A stretch of 64,000 nucleotides of DNA from Kitagawia praeruptora (taxonomy: Eukaryota; Streptophyta; Magnoliopsida; Apiales; Apiaceae), in contig CM075350.1 in assembly GCA_037693485.1 (NCBI GenBank), positions 120,650,001 through 120,714,000 on the forward strand, in the 5' to 3' direction. The notes beneath the pieces are model-generated. The model saw nothing but the letters and a program-made list of their open reading frames with translations, was not told where the DNA came from and made no database searches. Of the stretch, positions 58,661 through 64,000 are shown one piece after another. The position numbers and the translations under genes are program-made. Every line of letters begins with the position of its first letter. Within the stretch, counting starts at the first letter, position 1.

Positions 58661-59643
58661 TGTTAGGAATATGTTGTAGTTGATGATAACTTAATATTCA
58701 AGCAAAATTGTATAAGTCAAGTTTTGTAACTATCAACGGATAAGACTTTATAACTATTCGTTGACAGGTAGCTCATCAACGGATGAGGTTTTGTAGCATA
58801 CTGCAATATCTCTATTTATCAGTTGATAGTGTTTTTGTTCAGAGTCATGTTGACCATCAATGGATAGGCAGAATAGGGTAGCCAATTGTAAATAAGCTAT
58901 GCTATGTAATTCTGTCTAAGTGAAAGTGTATCAACGGATAAGAACAGGGCTCTATCAACGGATACAACTCAAATCTACTCGATCAACGGATAAAGCTCAA
59001 ACTACCGTCAACGGATAATTGTGCACAACATCAATGGATAATCATTGTCACTTTATCCTATGCTAGCTGGGAATTAGCAGTTGATAAGGACAGGTTTGAC
59101 TGACAGATCATATGGGTTGATAGTAGGTATAAAAAGCAGTATGGCAGCCATGCTTTGGAAACACAGAAGAAAGAAGCATTCCATTTACACAGTACATACA
59201 AGAAAGGTGCAGGGGACATATCTGTTCACAAGGACAACCTTTCAGCTACATGTGGATTTGGAGTGGAGTAGCAAGTCAACTTGAATTAGATTAATATTAT
59301 CTTATTCCTGTAGCACTTGTAAACTTGGGATATATAACCAAGTGTAGCAACTCGTTAGATAGTAAGAAAACTTACATATTTGCTTAGGGTTTCTTGAATA
59401 TCTTTAGAAGCAAAGAGTTGTAAACACAGAAGCTGTGTACATTTGTATCACAGGGTTTTCTTCAAATAAAAGTCTCAGGTGGTACATTTAACCACCTGAT
59501 TTTTATGTGTTTGTGAACCATTTCTATTCAGCAATTATTTCTTTATAGATTTTTGTGGTTTTATCAGAAATTTATAACTATCAAGAATTGTATTCAACCC
59601 CCCCCCTTCTACAATTATACAAGTGTGTAATATGGGAATAACA
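58661..59643 (+). repeat. 5' LTR of the last copia element (983 bp)
   Basis: TGTTAGGAATATG...GGGAATAACA. It contains TATAAAAA (59129-59136), an AATAAA word near 59466, the CAACCCCCCCCCTTCTAC U5 word, and at least seven copies of a TCAACGGATA-type motif (58733, 58776, 58931, 58955, 58983, 59008 and variants). Confidence 0.85.
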
Positions 59644-59645
59644 AT

Positions 59646-59657
59646 TGGTATTAGAGC
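59646..59657 (+). other. primer binding site, one base off consensus
   Basis: TGGTATTAGAGC against the usual TGGTATCAGAGC of initiator tRNA-Met elements. It starts just inside the LTR end. Confidence 0.8.
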
Positions 59658-59702
59658 AAGCTTCTAATATATCTGAAGTTTAAAGATCAACACACTTCCA
59701 AC

Positions 59703-62074
59703 ATGTCTAAGAAGGATTATGGAGTGAAGATACCGGTTCTTGATAGGGAAAATTACTTTCACTGGAAAGTAAAAATGCGACTACATCTCATGTCTATTGA
59801 TGTAGGCTTTGTAGATTGCATTGAGAAGGGTCCTCATGTTCCAATGAAGGCTGCTTCGAGAGTTGGTCTTGCTGCAGATGCACCAGACACGTACATCCCA
59901 AAACCTGTTTCTGAGTGGAGTACTGAGGATGTTGCAGAAGTTCACAAAGATAAAAAGACCATGAATATTCTGTTTAATGGTTTAGAAACAGACATGGTTG
60001 ACAATGTTATCAACTGTACTACCGCCAAGGAAGTATGGGACATTGTTCAAACCCTTTGTGAAGGTACAGAACAGGTAAGGGAAAATAAGATGCAGCTACT
60101 GATCCAACAGTATGAGCACTTCCATTTCAAGAATGGAGAGACATTGAATGACACATTTAGTAGATTTCAAAAGCTACTGAATGGCTTGAAACTGTATGGA
60201 AGAATCTACCAAGTGAAAGATTCTAATCTCAAATTTCTGAGATCACTGCCCAAAGAGTGGAAGCCTATGACTGTTTCTCTAAGAAACACTCAAGAGTACA
60301 AGTCATTTACTCTTGAAAGGCTCTATGGAACTTTAAAGACATATGAACTAGAAATGGAGCAGGATGAAGAAATTGAGAAGGCCCAAAAGAAAAGTGGGTC
60401 AGTTGCACTTGTTGCCAACTTGGAGCAGAAGGAGGAAAAGAGGACTGAAGCTGCTAAATCTACACCAAACAGGGAGGTTTGTGAAGGTAGAGCAGAATCA
60501 AGCAAAAGCAAGGAAAAGGTGTCTGAAGAAATGAGTGTCCTACAGCAGGATGAATTGGATGAGATAGATGAGCATTTAGCCTTTCTATCTAGGAGATTCT
60601 CTAAGCTAAAATTCAGAAGAAACTCTGGGGTGGCCAAGCCATTTAACAAGGATTTTTCTACAAGCAATTATGTGGATAAATCCAAAATTAAATGCTACAA
60701 TTGTGGAATTGCTGGTCACATGATAAGTGAATGCAGGAAGCCTAGATCTGAGAACAAGGGAAAGCCAACTGAAACTGTTGACTACAAGAAGAAATATTTT
60801 GATCTTCTCAGACAGAAAGGAAAGGCATTCATGACCCAAGAGTATGACTGGGCTGCTGATGGAAATCATTCTGATGATGATGCTGAGTTTGTCAACCTTG
60901 CATTAATGGCTGATTCTGAGCAGGAAGCAAGTTCGGCTAGCAATCAGGTATTTTCTACTAATCTCTCTGAGCTCACCAAAGAGGAATGCAATAGTGTTAT
61001 AGATGATATGTCTACTGAACTATATCACTTGAGTGTTACTCTTAAATCACTTACTAAAGAGAACAATAGGATTAAAGAAACTAATCAGTTCTTAAGTGAT
61101 AGAAATGCAGTCCTAGAAATTCAATTTCTAGAATTTGAGAAAATGAGAGTTGATTGCAATGATGCTAAAAATGAACTTGAAGCTGTGTTAAAAAGAGAAC
61201 TGATTTTAAGAGACCAGCTTGAAAAAGAACAAGGAATAATTGCTAAATTTGTAAGGGAATAGAATCATTTGTAAGGGATACCTGGACTCAAAAGAAAAAG
61301 GAGCTAGAACCTTGCCTTGAGGATCTAGAGACTAATTGTGAATCAACGGATAGTGATCATCCGTTGACAGATGAACCATCAACGGATGAGAGGTATCCGT
61401 CGACTAGCAAAAAGTCTGTTAGTAAGAAGGAACTCAAGAAACTGAATAATCAGTATGGTCCAGTAGCCAAGAACTTTGTTCCTGGTGAAAGTAGCCAAGC
61501 CAAATCAAGTGAGAAGGCTAAGGCAGGTGATTTACTTAACAAAAAGGCTGTTGGTAAATCAGTTAATGAAAAGGTAGAGACTGAGGGTAAAAAGAAAAAG
61601 AACAGAAATGGTAAGATAGGCATTAACAAGAAAAACAATTATTCTCCTGACAAGTTTGCTCCTAGGAAAACTTGTGGTAATTGCAATAGTGTCAATCACC
61701 TATCTTCTAATTGCAAGTCTGTTAAAAGGACTCCTGTTCATGTACCTCAATCTATGCCAAGTATGCCTACAATGCCTGTTATGCCTGGTTTGTATCAGAA
61801 TGCTAGTTTTTCAAATCCATATGTGAACATGCCATATGTGCCTAATCCTTATTTTCAATCTGTGAATATGCCACAAATGTCATGGAGCATTCCTAGCATG
61901 GATAATATGTATGCCAATTTTTCACAAATGCATGCATCAAATATTTATGCAAATGAGCATCTGTCAAAACCTATCACTCAAGCATCTACACCCAAAGTGA
62001 AGATTGCTAAGAGTGTAAAACCAAAGGCTAACAAGAAAGGACCCAAGGAAACTTGGGTACCAAAATCAACTTGA
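59703..62074 (+). pseudogene. Sirevirus-like gag, split by one frameshift
   Basis: The first frame, 59703-61262 (519 residues), starts MSKKDYGVKIPVLDRENYFH, with the DUF4219/UBN2 gag core (TAKEVWDIVQTLCEGTEQVR, LQKLLNGLKLYG-type region). It then has zinc knuckle CYNCGIAGHMISEC and an acidic, coiled-coil-rich part. After a frame change near 61262 the second frame continues to 62074 with a Lys-rich part, the second knuckle CGNCNSVNHLSSNC and a Met/Pro/Asn-rich stretch, ending GPKETWVPKST. The repeated motif ATCAACGGAT/ATCCGTTGA also lies in the coding sequence (61342-61385), giving STD and PSTDE repeats. Gag packages the element RNA. Confidence 0.85.
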
Positions 62075-62097
62075 TTTGTATTTTGGATTGTGTGCAG

Positions 62098-64000
62098 GGA
62101 AATAAGAGGAATCTATGGTACCTAGACAGCGGATGTTCTAGGCATATGACAGGAGATTCAACCCTGCTCACAGAGTTCAAGGAGGAAGCTGGCCCTAGAA
62201 TTACCTTTGGAGATGACAGCAAAGGATATAGTAAGGGATATGGCTTGATTACAAAGGACAATGTCATCATTGAAGAAGTGGCTTTAGTTGAAGGTTTGAA
62301 GCACAATTTGCTGAGTGTCAGTCAGATTTATGACAAAGACTATGAAGTAAAGTTCACTAAAGAAGCCTGTGTTGTTTCTACCAAGGAAGACAACAATGTG
62401 GTTCTGACAGGCTTTAGAAAAGGAAATGTTTACATAGTTGATTTCAACTCAGTATGCTCAGAATCCATTACTTGTCTCTTCAGCAAAGCAAGCAAGGATG
62501 AGAGTTGGCTATGGCATAAAAAGCTGTCTCATTTAAATTTTAAAGTCATGAATGATTTGGTAAGAAAGGATCTTGCTAGAGGAATCCCTCAATTGGAGTT
62601 CATCAAAGATGGATTGTGTGATGCCTGCCAATTAGGGAAGCAAAAGAAATCATCCTTCAAGAGCAAGACAGAGTCATCCATTGTTAAGCCCCTTCAATTG
62701 CTGCATATGGACTTATTTGGTCCAGTAAATGTCATGTCCATTTCAAAGAAGAAATACTGCCTGGTGATTGTGGATGATTTTTCTAAGTTTTCATGGACCT
62801 TCTTTCTGCACTCCAAAGATTATGCAAGTGAAATCATCATCAATCATCTCAGACTAGTAAACAATGGTTCTGAAGTAAAAGTACAAAGAATCAGGAGTGA
62901 CAATGGCACTGAATTCAAAAATTCCACAATGAAGATTTTCTGTGAAGAGAATGGAATTGTCCATGAGTTTTCTGCTGCTAGAACACCTCAACAAAATGGG
63001 GTTGTTGAAAGGAAAAACAGAACTCTCATTGAAGCAGCTAGAACAATGTTAAGTGAATCAAGATTGCCAACATATTTCTGGGCTGAAGCTGTCAACACTG
63101 CCTGCTTCACTCAGAATATTTCCTTGATCAATCAAGCTAGAGGAATGACTCCTTATCAATTATTCACCAACAAGAAACCAACGTTAGCTTTTCTTCATGT
63201 CTTTGGATGTAAGTGTTTTGTGCTAAGAAATCATGGAGATAACTTGGGCAAATTTGAAGCAAAGGCAGATGAAGCTATCTTTGTTGGATATGCAGCAGGG
63301 AAAGCCTATAGAGTCTACAATCTAAGAACCAACATTGTTATGGAATCTGTACATGTTGTGTTTGATGATCAAAAGATTCTAGGTCTAAATGATGAAGGCT
63401 TCCATGAAAAGTTGAGATTTGAGAATGAGGTAGAAGGAAGAATGTACATTGATGATGATGAGGAAAATGAAGATCATGGCCTTGGAAATTCACCTAGAGT
63501 TGTTAGTCCAACTAGAAGTGATGCTAACACTGGAAATGAAGCATCCGTTGACAGTCATACTAGATCATCAGATGCATCCGTTGACAGGCATTCTCATGAA
63601 TCCATCGACAGGCAAAATGGAGCATCCGTTGATAGACAAAATGATGCATCTGTTGACAGTCAACTTCATAACTCCTCAAGGACAACGAACTCATGGGGAG
63701 TTTCTCAAAGTCATAACTCAATATCCAATCAACAAGATCATGCTCACGTAGATGAAGCAACCTCATCTAGATCAAACCTTCCACCTTCAAGAAAATGGAC
63801 CAGAGATCATCCTTTTGAGTTAATCATTGGTGACTCAAACTCAAGAGTCCAAACTAGGAGGGCCACACAAGAAGAATGCCTATACAGTAGTTTCCTGTCT
63901 CAAGAGGAACCTAAGAAAGTGGAGGATGCCCTTCTAGATCCAGATTGGGTCTTAGCAATGCAAGAAGAGCTAAACCAATTTGAGAGAAATAAAGTATGGA
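62098..64000 (+). CDS. Sirevirus-like pol: protease, integrase, start of reverse transcriptase (partial)
   Basis: The frame opens right after a TTGGATTGTGTGCAG acceptor-like word that follows the gag stop. No stop occurs to the window end (634 codons). Protease: NLWYLDSGCSRHMTG with the catalytic aspartate kept. Integrase: zinc region HKKLSHLNF...LCDACQLGKQ, catalytic acids in HMDLFGPVN, RSDNGTEF and NGVVERKNRTLIEA, then FLHVFGCKCFVL. A linker of repeated ASVDS/ASVDR units (63541-63665) is encoded by ATCCGTTGACAG repeats. The reverse transcriptase start is ALLDPDWVLAMQEELNQFE. All visible catalytic residues are present, so this could be a fairly young copy despite its frameshifted gag. Confidence 0.9.
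63541..63665 (+). repeat. five coding repeats of ATCCGTTGACAG type
   Basis: Copies at 63543, 63576, 63601, 63624 and 63648 with one or two changes encode SVD/SID units. It is the same motif (complement CTGTCAACGGAT) as in the LTR and gag. Confidence 0.85.

Larger units (their letters stand above)
58661..64000 (+). mobile_element. Sirevirus-like Ty1/copia element, 5' part (runs off the window)
   Basis: The 5' LTR is 58661-59643, followed by primer site TTGGTATTAGAGC, a two-knuckle gag and a protease-integrase frame that reaches the window end at the start of reverse transcriptase. It begins 21 bases after the stop of the nucleoredoxin-like gene. The target duplication cannot be tested because the 3' end is outside. 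Confidence 0.9.

Noticed and set aside
59081..59284. 67-residue frame in the last LTR
   Set aside because: It spans the TATA box and transcription start of the LTR and has no family match, so it is a chance frame.

Overview
The window is nuclear DNA of a flowering plant (eudicot). It has intron-containing genes with GT..AG splice sites, an AT-rich background and TATA-box promoters. About 70 % of it is LTR retrotransposon sequence with plant tRNA-iMet or tRNA-Asp primer binding sites. A large-genome asterid would fit, but this cannot be proven from the sequence alone.

Layout. 1-1493 holds the last three coding exons of a 14-3-3 protein gene (+). Facing it at 3359-2224 (-) is a small spliced gene of unknown function with one in-frame TGA. 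4405-4913 (-) holds exons of a short two-helix membrane protein and some doubtful exons. An 815-bp non-autonomous hAT-type transposon with a perfect 8-bp target duplication lies upstream at 4959-5773. 7770-9437 (+) is a spliced gene of the 'putative gypsy-type transposon' (Transposase_28) family. 9900-10870 is rich in small tandem repeats and hairpins. 11021-12126 is a divergent pair: a coiled-coil ORF with one stop (-) and a GRF-type zinc-finger protein (+).

12162-29359 is one 17.2-kb Ty3/gypsy element with two nearly identical 5-kb LTRs, target duplication GGATT, and a thoroughly decayed interior that itself contains a solo LTR. 30237-51243 is a three-level nest. A minus-strand Sirevirus-like solo LTR (duplication CAAAT) is split by a minus-strand Sirevirus (31538-49527, duplication AGACA) that carries gag, pol and an extra envelope-position ORF. 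That pol gene is in turn split by a non-autonomous gypsy-type insertion (37619-45226, duplication CCAGC). The innermost insertion is LTR-internal-LTR followed by a third, inverted LTR, so both outer ends are U3 ends. The U5-U5 junction keeps unprocessed cDNA nucleotides.

51933-58639 (+) is a nucleoredoxin-like gene without CxxC motifs, inactivated by two frameshifts, a stop and a copia insertion (53042-57285, duplication ATTAT) that lacks almost all of its 5' LTR. 58661 to the end is the 5' part of another Sirevirus-like copia element (+). Its protease-integrase frame is still open, and a short motif (ATCAACGGAT / ATCCGTTGA) recurs in both its LTR and its genes.

The host genes do not form a pathway. 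The main biology visible is serial retrotransposition: trans-mobilisation of a defective element, fusion of two cDNAs before integration, gene disruption, and LTR recombination to solo LTRs. I saw no tRNA, rRNA, CRISPR or bacterial features.
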